The position numbers and the translations under genes are program-made. Below, piece after piece: positions 34,085-45,280 of a stretch of 64,000 nucleotides of DNA. Origin of the DNA: Myrmaecium sp. VS I D KN 1 (taxonomy: Eukaryota; Ascomycota; Dothideomycetes; Valsariales; Valsariaceae); assembly GCA_019775845.1 (NCBI GenBank), contig JADQAV010000002.1:1488001-1552000 (forward strand), read 5' to 3'. Position 1 is the stretch's first letter, and the number at the start of each line of letters is the position of its first letter. The notes under the pieces are model-generated. The model saw only the letters and a list, made by a program, of their open reading frames with translations, was not told the DNA's origin and searched no databases.

Positions 34085-34934
34085 GAAGGATGACCGAGCA
34101 ATATGAACCCGTACGTTATCTGGTCAGAGCCGGTATACCCTGCTATGCGTGCCCAATCGCAGTGTTGGAGGATGGAAAGAGGACTGTATCCCGGCAATCA
34201 ACTTTTGTTTAAGAACGCCATACCAAGCGCGCAGTAAGAGAAGCCGTCATGACCTGGCTTGTACATATGTAGTGATAGAGTATCTGCTGAGCATGGTGAA
34301 GGGGAGATAGGCGCATTATGAGAGGATGATCGATCGCATACTGTATGCATAGTAACACGGCCGCTACAGCTCAACTAGGCCCGGTAGTAGCTGCAGTAGC
34401 TCCAGAACCCGTAGATCATGCAATGCTGTCACTCTTGTTCCCCCCCTGAGAGTACTAAGTCCCAGGGCGGAAGGGCGTGAGGAGAGATGAGCTGTATGTG
34501 AGCCAGCATCCGAGGGAAATCATCTAGTGCAACGAAAATCCTCAAGATGAACGCTGTGTCCTCTCTATTGCTGTCAAACCATCCACCACCCTGCGAGACC
34601 GTGTGCAACGCTTCCCTGCATGCAGACGGATCGATATCTTTTGCATGGACGAGCGATGCAGTTTTCCAATACTAGGAAGCAGACCCAAAAAGCTGAAGAT
34701 TTTGTTCTCAAAACCGATGAATGTCGTCGAAGAGGACACCATTGAAACAGTCTAGGGAAGATTACATTAGACGCTTCCTGACGGCTTTGCTACACCGGAT
34801 CGGTATGTGCATCACCTCAACATGTGTATCAAGATCACCAAGCCCTCACCCAGCTCCAAACGCCTTACAAATGCTTCGAGCCCACTGAACGCCAGTCCCG
34901 CCGACTTTCTCACCATAAGATCACAGTTCCCACC
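34085..34934. other. Convergent 3' intergenic region
   Basis: 850 bp between the 3' ends of VPS26 (+) and GPN1 (-). A C-run occurs near 34440. No gene seen; the small minus-strand frame 34542-34742 is featureless. Confidence 0.55.
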
Positions 34935-36197
34935 TCAACCGAGTTTGGCCTGCCTCATGTAGCGGACAAAGCTAAGGTCCTCGTCGGTAGGCCCGCTAGC
35001 GGAGTTCTTCAACGCTTGGGCGTATCTCGACTTCAACCCCGAGTCGCCGGTCTCATCCTCGGAATCATCCTCGTCGGGATAATCGTCGTCGTCCTCCGCT
35101 TCCGCGTCGCTGACAGTGACCGCCTCCTCTTTCGCTCGCTTGCCCTCCTTGCCCGCATCGTCCGAGACGTTCATGTCCCTCATCAGCTTCCCTAGCTCCC
35201 GCTCCCGCCGCTTGACCTTCTCCTCCTCCCGCTCCTTCCACTTCCTTTCCAGCTCCGGTCGGTAGTCCCGCTCGAACTCCTTCGCCTTCTCCTTGACCGC
35301 CTCGAAGAACTCGTCTACCCCCTGCCCCGTCATCGACGACACGCCCACCACGTTCAGGTGGCTGTAGAACTCCTCCAGTACCAAGCTCATGCTGTTGAGC
35401 AGGCTGCCCATGTATCCACTGCCGCCACCGAAGGCGCCCTCGCCGCCGAAGCTGCCTTCCTCCTCCTCCTTCCTGAGCGCCGCCTGGAACGCTTCAAAGT
35501 CCGTCATCCACTCCTTGGCAAACTCGGCATCTTGGACGTCGGTTTTGTTGAAGACTAGAATCATCGGGAGCTTCGTCTTGTAGAGAATGCTGCAGGCGTA
35601 CAGCATGTTGCTCATAAATGTGGACGTAGACGCGGTGCGCGGCGTGTCGATGATATAGGCGATCACCGTGGGGAAGGACGAGGCGAGGGATCCGAGAAGG
35701 ATGTCACCGCTGGCGCTCCACACGAAGACCTCGATCTGGCCCGGAGTATCCACGAGGATGTTCTTGATCGGCTTCGTCGGCTTCGGTTTGGCAGTCGCAC
35801 CAGAAGCCTCCGCAGCACCCGGCGCAGGCGTGGCTGGGGTTGCCTCCGCCGGTTTGGTCCGCTTCTCGAGCAGGGCGAGGATCTGGTCGATCTTGGTGGC
35901 GAAGAGGTTCAGGCTGGTGATGATGCCGCCGTTCGGCCCCAGATTGTACTGCTTCATGACCTCCTTGTAGTTGACCGAGTCGCGGATGTCGATGTTGCTG
36001 TCGAAGGGCACGTTGCGCACGGCGGGGTCCAGATTGATCACATACGGCGGCTCCTTCTTGCTGTGAAGATAGCTGTTGATCCGTTGCATGAAGGTCGTCT
36101 TTCCCGAGCCAGCCATGCCAACGCAGACGATCGCGACGGGGGAGGGCGCATCCTGCGCCGGAGCGGATTGAGCGGAGGAGGCGTCGGATGAGGCCAT
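34935..36197 (-). CDS. NPA3: GPN-loop GTPase Gpn1/Npa3
   Basis: Intronless, 420 aa, ATG at 36197. GPN1/Npa3 is an essential cytosolic GTPase needed for assembly and nuclear import of RNA polymerase II. Walker A GMAGSGKT is at 27-34, the signature Gly-Pro-Asn loop (GPNGG) at 87-91, followed by a DTPGQIE G3 motif and an NKTD G4 motif. Between GPN and G3 there is an Ala/Pro/Thr-rich insertion (around [15 protein letters not shown]). The C-terminal 130 residues are strongly charged (Lys/Arg/Glu, then Asp/Glu runs) and end in a short conserved-looking tail, as in Npa3. It is divergent from CWF19 across a 317-bp shared promoter. Confidence 0.94.
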   Translation of the reverse strand: MASSDASSAQSAPAQDAPSPVAIVCVGMAGSGKTTFMQRINSYLHSKKEPPYVINLDPAVRNVPFDSNIDIRDSVNYKEVMKQYNLGPNGGIITSLNLFATKIDQILALLEKRTKPAEATPATPAPGAAEASGATAKPKPTKPIKNILVDTPGQIEVFVWSASGDILLGSLASSFPTVIAYIIDTPRTASTSTFMSNMLYACSILYKTKLPMILVFNKTDVQDAEFAKEWMTDFEAFQAALRKEEEEGSFGGEGAFGGGSGYMGSLLNSMSLVLEEFYSHLNVVGVSSMTGQGVDEFFEAVKEKAKEFERDYRPELERKWKEREEEKVKRRERELGKLMRDMNVSDDAGKEGKRAKEEAVTVSDAEAEDDDDYPDEDDSEDETGDSGLKSRYAQALKNSASGPTDEDLSFVRYMRQAKLG

Positions 36198-36514
36198 GGT
36201 GGGGGTATCTCGATGAAGTTCAGAAGAATCACTGGCGGAGCAAGGGTGACCTAGTCGCAGTAATTGAAGTTCGATGCGATCCAGACAACTGTGAACACGT
36301 CCTGGTCGAAAGTGCTAGGGTGCGCCTTATCTGGCGTGGGCGTGGAAAGTCCTGTCTTGGTCGCTGGAGTTGAATGGATTTCGAAGCCGCCGCGCGCGGG
36401 CCGGAACTTTTTTTGACATCACCGGCCGGGGTTGCCCCCGGTCCTCCGGCGAGAGCTTCGAACCAACCTCACCAGCAGAGCTTCCCACAATAACCATACA
36501 ACACTGCCACCAAC
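36198..36514. promoter_or_regulatory. Bidirectional promoter, GPN1 (-) / CWF19 (+)
   Basis: 317 bp separates two housekeeping start codons in opposite directions, so both promoters overlap here. No TATA box is evident; nothing else recognised. Confidence 0.6.
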
Positions 36515-38772
36515 ATGACCTTAGAAGATTTCGAGAAAGAATTGGCGGAAAGCAAGGCAAAGGAGTCCCAGCCCAAGAAACGCGACCGAAGCCGCAGCCG
36601 GGAGCACGATCGTCGCTCCAAGGTAATGAAACCATGCGCAACTCCTACCTCGACCAGCTTTCTCTGACGTCTCGTAGGACAGTGACCGTCACAGGCACAG
36701 ACACCATCACTCTTCCCGACACCATCGCAGCCGCGAAGATGATGAACACGGCTCTCGACATCGCCATAAGCGCTCGCGACACCACGGTGACGACTCGCGG
36801 GAGGACAGGCACCGCCGCAAAGAGCCCGAGGAGCGTCGCCGATCGCGCTCCCCGATCGCAGATGATGATGAAGGCGATGAAGAGGATGAATGGGTGGAGA
36901 AAGAAGTGGCTCCGCCGCCAGTTGATGACACCATGGACCAAGAGCTTGAGGCCGCAGCTGGGTTGCACCGGGACTCGTGGATGGAAGCACCTTCCGCGAT
37001 CGATGTGGAATATGTGAATCGGAGGAAAGCATCGCCGAAATCAGCACATACCAAAAGCACTGCGACTGACTACCAGTTGAAGATCCACGAGAAGGAGCTG
37101 AACCATCACTTAAAGGATTTACAAGAAGGCAAAGCCGAGACAAGGATCGCGGAAGAGCCCGCGCAACATGAGGTCAATTACACCTTCGGAGACGACGGGA
37201 GCCAGTGGCGGATGACGAAACTCAAGAATGTTTATCGGCAAGCCAAGGAAACAGGGAGGCCCGTTGAGGAGGTGGCATTGGAGAGATATGGAGATCTAAG
37301 GGACTTTGACGATGCCCGAGAAGAGGAAATCGAGCTGGAACGGAGGAAGACGTACGGGAAGGACTACGTGGGCAAGGAGAAGCCAAGCGGGGAGCTTTTC
37401 CAGGAACGCAAGCTGAGCATGGGCATCCGGCGAGAATCGCAACCGCCGGAGGAGCCGAGAGACCTACCCCAGGGAGAAATCCAGGATAATCCTCGGCCAG
37501 ACGTCAACACGAGGATTCTTGACCAAAACGCTCTGAACGAACTCCAAGCGCAGGTGATGAGGGCTAAGCTGAGACGCGCCCCAAATGCGGCTGAGCTTGA
37601 GGAGAAGTACAACCTTGCCCTGGCGGAGGCGGCAAATCACAAGGAACCAGATGTTGTGGTCCTGGGCGCGATGGACAACCGAATGCTTCACGGCGGTCGC
37701 AAAGGTGAAGTCTCCCAACTCACCAACAAGCGCGGCCGTGAGCGGGGATTGGTCGAGGAGAACGAGGACATGAGCATCGAGGATATGGTGCGACAAGAGC
37801 GGCGGACGCGGGGGGTACCAGGTGGAGAAGGAAGGCAACTGGCCGAACGCATTGCAAAAGACGTCAAGTTCGACGACGACTTGGAGTATATGGACGACAA
37901 CGCAGCCAAGCTGGCGAAGCGTGTGGCCAGGTCGGAGATCAACCTCCGCAACACGGCCATCAGCGACTTCCAGAAGCTGAACCGCATCCTCGACAACTGC
38001 CCGCTCTGCCACCACGAAGACACGAACCGGCCGCCCATCGCCCCCGTCGTCTCGCTCGCGACGCGGGTCTACCTCACGCTCCCCACCGAGCCCGAAGTCA
38101 GCGAGGGCGGCGCGGTCATCGTGCCCATCCAGCACCGCACCAACCTGCTCGAGTGCGACGACGACGAGTGGGAGGAGATCCGCAACTTCATGAAGTGCCT
38201 GACGCGCATGTACCACGACCAAGGGCGGGACGTGGTCTTCTATGAGAACGCGGCGGCGCCGCAGCGGAAGCCGCACGCGGCCATGGTCGCCGTGCCGCTG
38301 CCGTACGAGCTCGGCGAGACGGCCCCGGCCTTCTTCCGCGAGGCCATCCTCAGCTCCGACGAGGAGTGGAGCCAGCACAAGAAGGTGATCGACACGCTCA
38401 AGATGAGCAAGGAAGGGCTGGGCCGAGCGGCCTTCCGCCGGAGCATCGCGAAGGAGATGCCCTACTTCCACGTAAGTCCCGAACAGTTATATGCCCCTTG
38501 CGTAAGCCCTGGCTAATCTCACCGTTTTTTTTTTCTCTCGATTGCAGGTATGGTTCGAGCTGGACGGCGGCATGGGTCACGTCGTCGAGGACGCCAACCG
38601 CTGGCCCAAGGGCGACCTGTTCGCCCGCGAGGTCGTCGGCGGCATGCTCGACGTCGAGCCGGACGTGATCAAGCGACAGGGCCGCTGGCAGAAGGGCGAC
38701 CGGCGCGTGGACGGTTTCCGGAAGCGGTGGCGGAAGTTCGACTGGACGAGGGTGCTCACCGACGGTCAGTAG
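36515..38772 (+). CDS. CWF19: Cwf19-family splicing/lariat-turnover protein
   Basis: Exons 36515-36622, 36678-38471 and 38548-38772 (introns 55 and 76 bp), in phase, 708 aa. CwfJ family: fission yeast Cwf19 sits in late spliceosomes, and yeast Drn1 aids debranching of intron lariats. Residues about 20-115 are an Arg/Ser/His/Asp-rich RS-like region. A long coiled, charged middle part follows. The C-terminus has CwfJ_C_1 (about 470-595; NCPLCHHED, an HIT-like fold with VIVPIQHRTNLLECDDDEWEE) and CwfJ_C_2 (from about 600; MPYFHVWFELDGGMGHVVED crossing the last intron). The short first exon encodes MTLEDFEKELAESKAKE. Nuclear location is expected. Confidence 0.94.
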
Positions 38773-39095
38773 TGTGCGTGGGCCGTTCACCAAGCGGCTC
38801 GCCGACTGGATACTCCTCTATTCTCGTTGTTGCGGTAGCAAAGCGAGTGTGCGCTCATAGACGCATACTTGATGCTTTATGATGGCATTCCTTCTGTATA
38901 TTGCGCCTCGGACATATGTTCAATGTGATATATATAGGAACTTCAATCTTATGGTATATGTCATTGATATACCGGTCTGAAGAATAAATGGTATCATCGA
39001 TTGATTGATCTTGTGGAACGAAGAAGGAAAAGAACAATGACCAACATGGTGCATCTCTCCCAGCGCCCATCTTACTTTTTGACACGACACCTGCT
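38773..39095. other. Convergent 3' intergenic region
   Basis: 323 bp between the 3' ends of CWF19 (+) and MAK21 (-), AT-rich with TATATA near 38930. No gene seen. Confidence 0.6.
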
Positions 39096-41950
39096 CTAAA
39101 ATCCATCCTCCTCGCCCTCCAGCAACTTGGCGTAATCCTCCGCCGAGGCGAACGTCGGCAGGTGCTTCAGCTTCCTCCTCTTCCTCTTCTTATCCTCCTT
39201 CTCCGCCGCCGCCGCCTTCGTCTTCGCCGGTTCGGGCGCTTCCGGCTCGCTCTCTTCGTCCGCCCCGACGATGATATCCTCCATATCGGACGGCAGTTCC
39301 TCGTCGCTGCCCACGAAGGCAGCTTCATCGCCGCTCTCGAGCTCTGCAGCATCGAAGTCGTCCTCGTCCTCCTCCTTGCCGGTGACCTTGGCCCCGCCGT
39401 CCTCCTCATCCTCGCTGTCCATGTTGAACTCCACCCCTTCCATGCCCATGCCCTCGTCCTCTTCGCCCTCGCTATCCTCATAGTCGCTCATCATGTCGTC
39501 GAAGTCCAGATCCTCGTCACCCTCATCAGGGCCCTCGATCTCCGGCCTCGACTCGACCAGCGCCTTCCAGATCTCATCCTCGCCCTCCTCATCCTCCTCG
39601 TCCTCGTCCTCGTCGCCAGTCCGTGCCTTCTTCGCCTCCTTCTTCGAAGTTGTCTTTCGCTTCCCGCTCTTCTCGAAGTACTCGTGGAAGAAGACCTCCT
39701 CAACGGGCACCTCGTCGGCCTTCTTCCGCCAGAAGGCCTCCGAGTTGACAGGCGCCGCCGTGCCACGGCCCTCGCGGTTGCGGATGAGAATGTCGGCGGT
39801 GGTGGTCGCGCCTCCGAGAGGCTGCATGATGGAGACACCGCGCGTCTTTTCGGCCTGCTTGGTCTTGGGATTACGGTAGGCGAAGCGGTCGAGAAAGTGG
39901 ATGAGGGAGAGTGTGGTCGGGTCAGGCTTGGGAGGCATGGCATCCTGATGCAGGAGTCGGCTGGCGAAGAGTGAGACGGATGGATGGAAGTGCGCGATGA
40001 ACGGCGTGAGGTCCCACAGGCAGCTCTGATCGGCGTTGCTATGTTCGGGATCACGTTTCCGGCCGTCGTAAACGTTCTTGCGTTGGGTGGATTGTTCCTC
40101 TGAAACAGCGCTGACAGGCTTGACCGCGCCGTCGGCACCATCTTCCGGGGCGTCAACGAACTTCTCCTCCTCGTCTTCTTCGTTGAGCTCAGGGGTGTCA
40201 ATCATGCTCTTGATGCTTGGGAAGGTGGTGATCAGTTCGCTGATGAGGTAAAGGACGCCACAGGCGAAGGCGGGCTCATGCATGTTGATGATCTGGAGAA
40301 GCCTCTTGACGAAGGCCTTGACTCGCTTGATGCTCACATCTGACTTGAGAGACTTGTACAGAAGGTTCAGGTACATGATCTGCTTGGAAGAGTGGATCAG
40401 GCGAGGATCCAGCAAGGACTCGTAGAGGGTACGGTAGAAGCGGTCGGTCGAATAGTGCTTCGCAGCGGAGATTTGCTGAATCAGCACCAACGCTTGGACA
40501 CTGGTGTTGAAGTTAGATGAATGGGTGACACGGAAGATGGTGTTCAGTTGACTCTCGAAGGCGGCGTCGTCCGTTTTGGCGAAGGGAAACGCTCTGTTGA
40601 CTCCGGTCAGGATTTGAGCAATCAGCTTCTCCTTCATTTCCTCCTCAGCGGCTGTTGACCTTTCCTGCGCTTTGGCCTTCTTGAACGCCTTCTTTCCAGG
40701 CTTACCGCCGCCACCTTGTGCCTGTCCCTTCTTGTTGAACTTCTGGATCTCACCCTTCTCGGGCTTCTTCAACAATCCAACAAAGAGCGCAAAGTAGATC
40801 TGCAAGAGCTTGTTCGCGACCTCCTGTTCTTTCATGCTCAAGACGGTCTGGTTTAGGGTGATGATGGCATAGTACTTTGCATTCTGGCTCTGACCGGGTT
40901 TGAAGAGAAGATCCGCTTCAATGGCATTGATAATGACGCTCTTCATCAACGGGTGAGAGACCTGGAGCTGCAAGAGGAGATACGACGTCCGCGAGGCAAT
41001 CTTCTTCTCTGTGTCTCCCAGTTTGTTGATCAACAGCCTCAGGAGGTTCTCTTCCTGCTCAGGCTTCTCCTTCAGCAACTCCCAGACGAATGTGACGGCG
41101 CGGCTGCGGGAGTACTCGATCTCGTCGTTACACCATGCTTCAAGCACCTTGAGGAGCTCAAAGTACGTTTTCTTCAGCCAATCTTCGTATGCCCAAACGA
41201 GCAGATGAACCTTTTGAATTTGTCCAGGCAGCGGGTCTCCACGCTTCCAGCTCGTCTTCCCCTGCAAGGCGGTGATCAGGGCAGGCTGCTTGATGAAAGT
41301 GCGCAACTTCCTATCCGGTGGAAGCACCACACCCTGTCCGAGCAAATCCTTGAGCGCACCCAAGGTCATCATAGCCTGGTTCCTGCTCTTCTTCCGGGAC
41401 ATGTTCAGCAGGTTTTCGAAGGCTTTGGTCGTGTGCAGCGGCGACTCTTGGACGAGCAAGGTGAGCGCGGAGACTTTATCCTCAAGCGTACCAGAGGCCA
41501 TGATGGTCGACAAGAACTTGTGGGAGGACGAAGAGGAAAGGTGAGAGTCGTTGTAAGCCTTGTTCTCCGCTTCCAGCAGAGAGTTCGCGTACTCGTGCAG
41601 CTCGTCGAGGACATGGCGAGGCGGTGGGATGGCTTCATCGGCCACAGGTAGTTGAGGAAGTTCAGCGGCGTGCCAGTCAGGTCGCGGAGTGAAAATCTAC
41701 ATGCGCACAATTAGCATCGGATCACAGACCTAAAGAGGTTCCCGGGATAGTATCTTACCAAGGTCGCTTTCTGGCCGTCTCCCGTTTTCTTTCCTTCAGC
41801 CTTCCAATTCCCCTTGGGTTTGGAGTCCTTGGAGTCCTTCTTGGAGTCCTTCTTGAAGTCCTTCCGGAAGTCCTTCTGGAAGTCCTTCTTGGGGGCTCCC
41901 CCCTTGGAGCCAGACCTGTTGGCCTCGGCGTGCGTGCGCTTGATCCCCAT
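39096..41950 (-). CDS. MAK21: Ribosome biogenesis factor Mak21/Noc1 (CBF/Mak21 family)
   Basis: Exons 41759-41950 and 39096-41696 (62-bp intron), in phase, 930 aa. Mak21/Noc1 forms a nucleolar heterodimer with Noc2 and is needed for 60S subunit assembly. HEAT-like repeats fill the N-terminal half. The CBF/Mak21 domain lies in the middle (IFRVTHSSNFNTSVQALVLIQQIS, then FYRTLYESLLDPRL and LLYKSLKSDVSIKRVKAFVKRLLQ). The C-terminal third is highly acidic (long Glu/Asp stretches) and ends in a basic KKRKRRKLKHLP motif, probably a nuclear or nucleolar signal. The first exon encodes a Lys/Asp/Phe/Ser repeat from a DNA tandem repeat. It shares a 367-bp divergent promoter with TRP4. Confidence 0.95.
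41820..41893. repeat. Coding 12-bp tandem repeat in MAK21 exon 1
   Basis: About six imperfect copies of a 12-bp unit (agtccttcttgg-like on the + strand) encode repeated Lys-Asp-Phe/Ser-Lys units at the Mak21 N-terminus (about residues 22-44). The repeat is in frame. Confidence 0.85.
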
Positions 41951-42317
41951 GGTGGATTGTGAAGAAGAAGCCCTTCCCTCCGTCAGGCGTTTCTCACGGG
42001 CTATCAGGTCCGACGTTCGACGGGCGAAGAATCAAGGAAAATTGCGAGACGGCGAGGGGTGGCCCGTGCAGAACAGGGCAGGATGAGGACTGATGATCTT
42101 ATCATATCTTATCGGATTGATCTTAGATCCTCCCCGCTCTGGGAGTTGACACCTCAGGTTCGCGATTGACTCACCCCCACCAATCCAGGTTTCCATTTCA
42201 GGCTTCAAGGCTTCTTTCCGGACAACCTCGTCCCCTTGCTGCCAATTGCACTTTCGATTCCTCTCCTGCCCGTCCCGTCCCGTCCCCTCCGCTTCTCCTC
42301 CTCCTGTCCTCCTCGCC
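41951..42317. promoter_or_regulatory. Bidirectional promoter, MAK21 (-) / TRP4 (+)
   Basis: 367 bp between divergent start codons. The TRP4 side is C/T-rich (42240-42315). Two TGACTCA/TGAGTCA-like Gcn4/CpcA sites might be expected for a Trp gene; one TTGACTCAC is present at about 42166-42174. No TATA box seen. Confidence 0.6.
42165..42175. promoter_or_regulatory. Candidate CpcA/Gcn4 site (TGACTCA) upstream of TRP4
   Basis: The sequence gattgactcacc contains TGACTCA, the consensus for the general amino-acid-control activator Gcn4/CpcA, about 150 bp upstream of the TRP4 ATG. Amino acid biosynthesis genes in ascomycetes are commonly under this control. A 7-mer match is weak evidence alone; the position and downstream gene raise its likelihood. 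Confidence 0.5.
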
Positions 42318-43726
42318 ATGTCTGCTACGGGCGCCCCCTCCGCCCCTGCCACCGCGGCCGAGGAAGCCCACCAGATCTTCTCCATCACTCCGCTGCTGAA
42401 GCGACTCTGGCCCTCGCCGGGCACCGCCAATGTCACCGCCGACGAGATCGCCCTGGCCATCTCGCACATCTTCACCAACAGCCTCTCGCCTGTCCAGACC
42501 GGCGCCCTGCTCACCGCCCTCCACTTCACCGGCTGGGATCGTCGCGCGGATGTCCTGACCAAATGCGCCGAGGTGATGCGCGATGCCGCCGCGCCAGTGG
42601 ACAAGAAGACCCTCAGGGATATCGTGCGGACGCGCGGTCGCCGGGAGGGGAACTATAGGGGCGGCTTGGTATGGGACATGCCTCCTTGCATCATCTGTAA
42701 TATTGCTGTTGTGCTAACTGCAATTGCTCTCACCAGTGTGACATCGTCGGCACCGGCGGCGATTCCCACAACACCTTCAATATCAGCACCACCTCCAGCA
42801 TCCTCGCCTCTTCTCTCCTTCTTGTCGCAAAGCACGGCAATCGGGCCTCGACCTCCAAGTCAGGCTCCGCCGACCTCCTCGGCTGCACTCTCCCCGCCGC
42901 TCCCGTCATCTCCGCCGTCACCCCCACCTCCATCCCTACCGTCTACTCCAGCACCAACTACGCCTTCCTCTTCGCTCCCGTCTTCCACCCCGGCGCCCGC
43001 TACGTGGCCCCGATCCGCAAAGAGCTCGGCTGGCGGACCATCTTCAACCTCCTCGGCCCGCTCGCCAACCCCGTCGACGCCGGCATCGAAGCCCGCGTCA
43101 TCGGCGTCGCCCGCCGCGACCTGGGCCCCGCCTTCGCCGAGGCGCTCCGCTTGTCCGGCGCTCGGAAGGCCATGATCATTTGCGGCGACGAAGACCTCGA
43201 CGAGCTCAGCTGCGCGGGTCCCACGCACTGCTGGCGGCTGGTCGAGCGGCCGAATCCGGACTTCCGCGGACCCATGGACCCGGACGATGAAGACTTCACG
43301 ACCAGTGATGAGGAGGCGCCGCCGCGGACGCTGGTGGACATCGAGAGCTTCCAGCTCCAGCCGAGCGACTTCGGCCTGCCGAGCCACCCCCTCAGCGAGG
43401 TCTCGCCCGGCAAGGAGCCGGCGGAGAACGCGGCGATCCTGATGCGGATCCTGCGGGGGGAGATGCCCGATGACGACCCCATCCTGCACTTCGTCCTCAT
43501 CAACACGGCCGCGCTGTTCGTGGTGAGCGGCATCTGTGAGGCGGACACGAGCAATATGGGCGAAGGGGACGACGGGAACGTCATCACGGAGAGGGGTCCC
43601 GGCGGGGGCCGGTGGAAAGAGGGAGTTCGGCGGGCGCGGTGGGCCATCCGCAGCGGCGCGGCGTTGCGGCAGTGGGGGGAGTTTGTGAAGGTGACGAACG
43701 AGGTGGCACAAGCGTCGTCGTCGTAA
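42318..43726 (+). CDS. TRP4: Anthranilate phosphoribosyltransferase
   Basis: Exons 42318-42668 and 42737-43726 (68-bp intron), in phase, 446 aa. It transfers the phosphoribosyl group of PRPP to anthranilate, the second committed step of tryptophan synthesis. The PRPP-binding motif GTGGDSHNTFNIST begins at about residue 122, right after the splice junction; KHGNRASTSKSGSADLLG and RTIFNLLGPLANP are further family signatures. An acidic insertion (about 292-325; MDPDDEDF, TTSDEEAPP) and a long Gly-rich segment near the C-terminus (EGDDGNVITERGPGGGRW) make it longer than bacterial TrpD (about 340 aa); ascomycete enzymes often carry such inserts. Cytosolic. Confidence 0.95.
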
Positions 43727-43992
43727 GCGTGATACCCGACCGGTAGAACGAAGGGGGATGAAGCGCACTTTCCCTTTCCGGTTGAAATAGCGGGAAAACC
43801 AAAGAAAATATGTATACTCTGTACCACCCCCACCAGCAGGATAGGTACAAAAGAAATAGACAGCCTTGAGATTATCATCATAAATTAAAATCCCAACAAA
43901 ATCCCCCCACGAAAAGGGAAGCAAAGAAATCCCCATCTTCCTAATCATACACACACACATCCCCGCGTCCGAACTCCAACTCCTTCACATCT

Positions 43993-44421
43993 CTACTTCC
44001 TCTTCCCCTCCTCGCCTTGTCCCTCACTCGCCAGCCCTTCCTTGACCATACCCTCGCAACCCGTCACCTTGCCCGCGAGCTCCTCGGGCCGGCCCCAGCC
44101 ATGCGCGGCCGGGTCCCGGGCCGCGGAGGCGTGCTGCATATGCGCGACCGCCTCCGCCTTGGCCTGCCGCCCGCTCTCGCTCCACGCCGTCGAGCCCGTC
44201 ATCTGGCCGATGGTTTCCTGTAACGAGGAATAGAAGGAGGGGTTTGTCAGCGATTGCTGATGAGGTAAGTAGGGGCTAAGGGGAATCTGGGGTAGGTTGT
44301 TCAGGTAGAGTAAACTTACCATCCCGGCGCCCTTCACGTACTCGGCGTGCGAGGCCACGAGGCCGGGCTCGTGGGTTTGGGGGTTCGCGTTTTGCTGGGG
44401 GTGGCTCTGGTTGGCGGACAT
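43993..44421 (-). CDS. Small CsbD/Hmp1-like stress protein
   Basis: Exons 44320-44421 and 43993-44217 (102-bp intron), in phase, 108 aa. The sequence is hydrophilic and Ala/Gly/Glu-rich with the pattern AEYVKGAGMETIGQMTGSTAWSESG (in two pieces) and HGWGRPEELAGKVTGCEGM, like small fungal CsbD-type proteins (sometimes named mismatched-base-pair and cruciform DNA recognition protein, Hmp1). Members are often abundant under stress, but their biochemical role is unclear. It has no signal peptide or membrane segment. The splice junction joins AGM to ETIGQM. Family assignment is moderate. Confidence 0.75.
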   Translation of the reverse strand: MSANQSHPQQNANPQTHEPGLVASHAEYVKGAGMVSLLYLNNLPQIPLSPYLPHQQSLTNPSFYSSLQETIGQMTGSTAWSESGRQAKAEAVAHMQHASAARDPAAHGWGRPEELAGKVTGCEGMVKEGLASEGQGEEGKRK

Positions 44422-45280
44422 GGTGTGTGTGGATATCCTTAAGAAGCGTGATAGATTTCAAGTTGATCTCGTATAGTTTCTTGACGACGGACTTTCGATG
44501 GCGATTTGTGGTCTTGACTAGTAGTGAGGTGCGTTCGTTGTATCTGCTCTGTGCTGAAGGAACGTCGAGTTGCCGTACATATATACGATACGAGGCTGAG
44601 TGACGTCAACGAACGGAACCCCCTCTGCCCCATCCCCACGGAGTCGCACAACGGGCGCCCACGGTTGTCCTCGGCGGTCTAGACTTCCGCCCTCCATCTG
44701 CAAGGCACAGGTCAGCAACATCGCCGCTGCTGTGATTTGTGACACTTGATGCAGTGCACCACCGTCCATTGAGACCGCAAGTCTACTCATCAGGATGCCG
44801 CAACGAATCTCGAAAGAGTGAGTTACCGGGCTTTTTTGACGAACATCGCAGAATTTTCTCATTAAACCGTTTATCCGTTGCAGTACAATCATAGGAACGA
44901 AAGGTCAAACAATAACTTCAGCTGCAAACCCCTCGAAACCGGACATCAACGCCTGATCGACGAGAGCAGTTGGTTCATCCCGCATAACGGCTTCACAGCA
45001 AAGATATGTGCAACGGTGAACTCAGCGAACCGTAAGGATTTAGCTTACCAATCGATGTTCCAAAGCAGAATGATAACGCCCGCAAAGAAGGGAATATACA
45101 ACCGTCGTAAAAGAACGCCAGTATCCCGAACCAGGATAGCACCCGCAGAGCCGTCTAGGAAGTCCGATAACCCAATGAACAATAGCCAATCTCGCCTTCC
45201 GCTTGTCCAGGCGAGCACGGAGAACAACACCCGGTTCGTAAAAATACATATAATCATCGTCCTCGTCGCCCCCTCGTCCC
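44422..45280. other. Intergenic, CsbD-like promoter and F-box gene 3' flank
   Basis: 859 bp between two minus-strand genes. A plus-strand frame (44878-45414) runs into the F-box gene's 3' end and looks random. No motif recognised. Confidence 0.5.

Noticed and set aside
37464-38471. 335-codon frame antisense to CWF19
   Set aside because: Val/Leu/Arg-rich shadow of the Glu/Asp/Lys-rich Cwf19 coding strand, no domain.
42860-43960. 366-codon frame antisense to TRP4
   Set aside because: Shadow of a GC-rich coding exon; it includes TRP4's 3' flank and has no conserved content.
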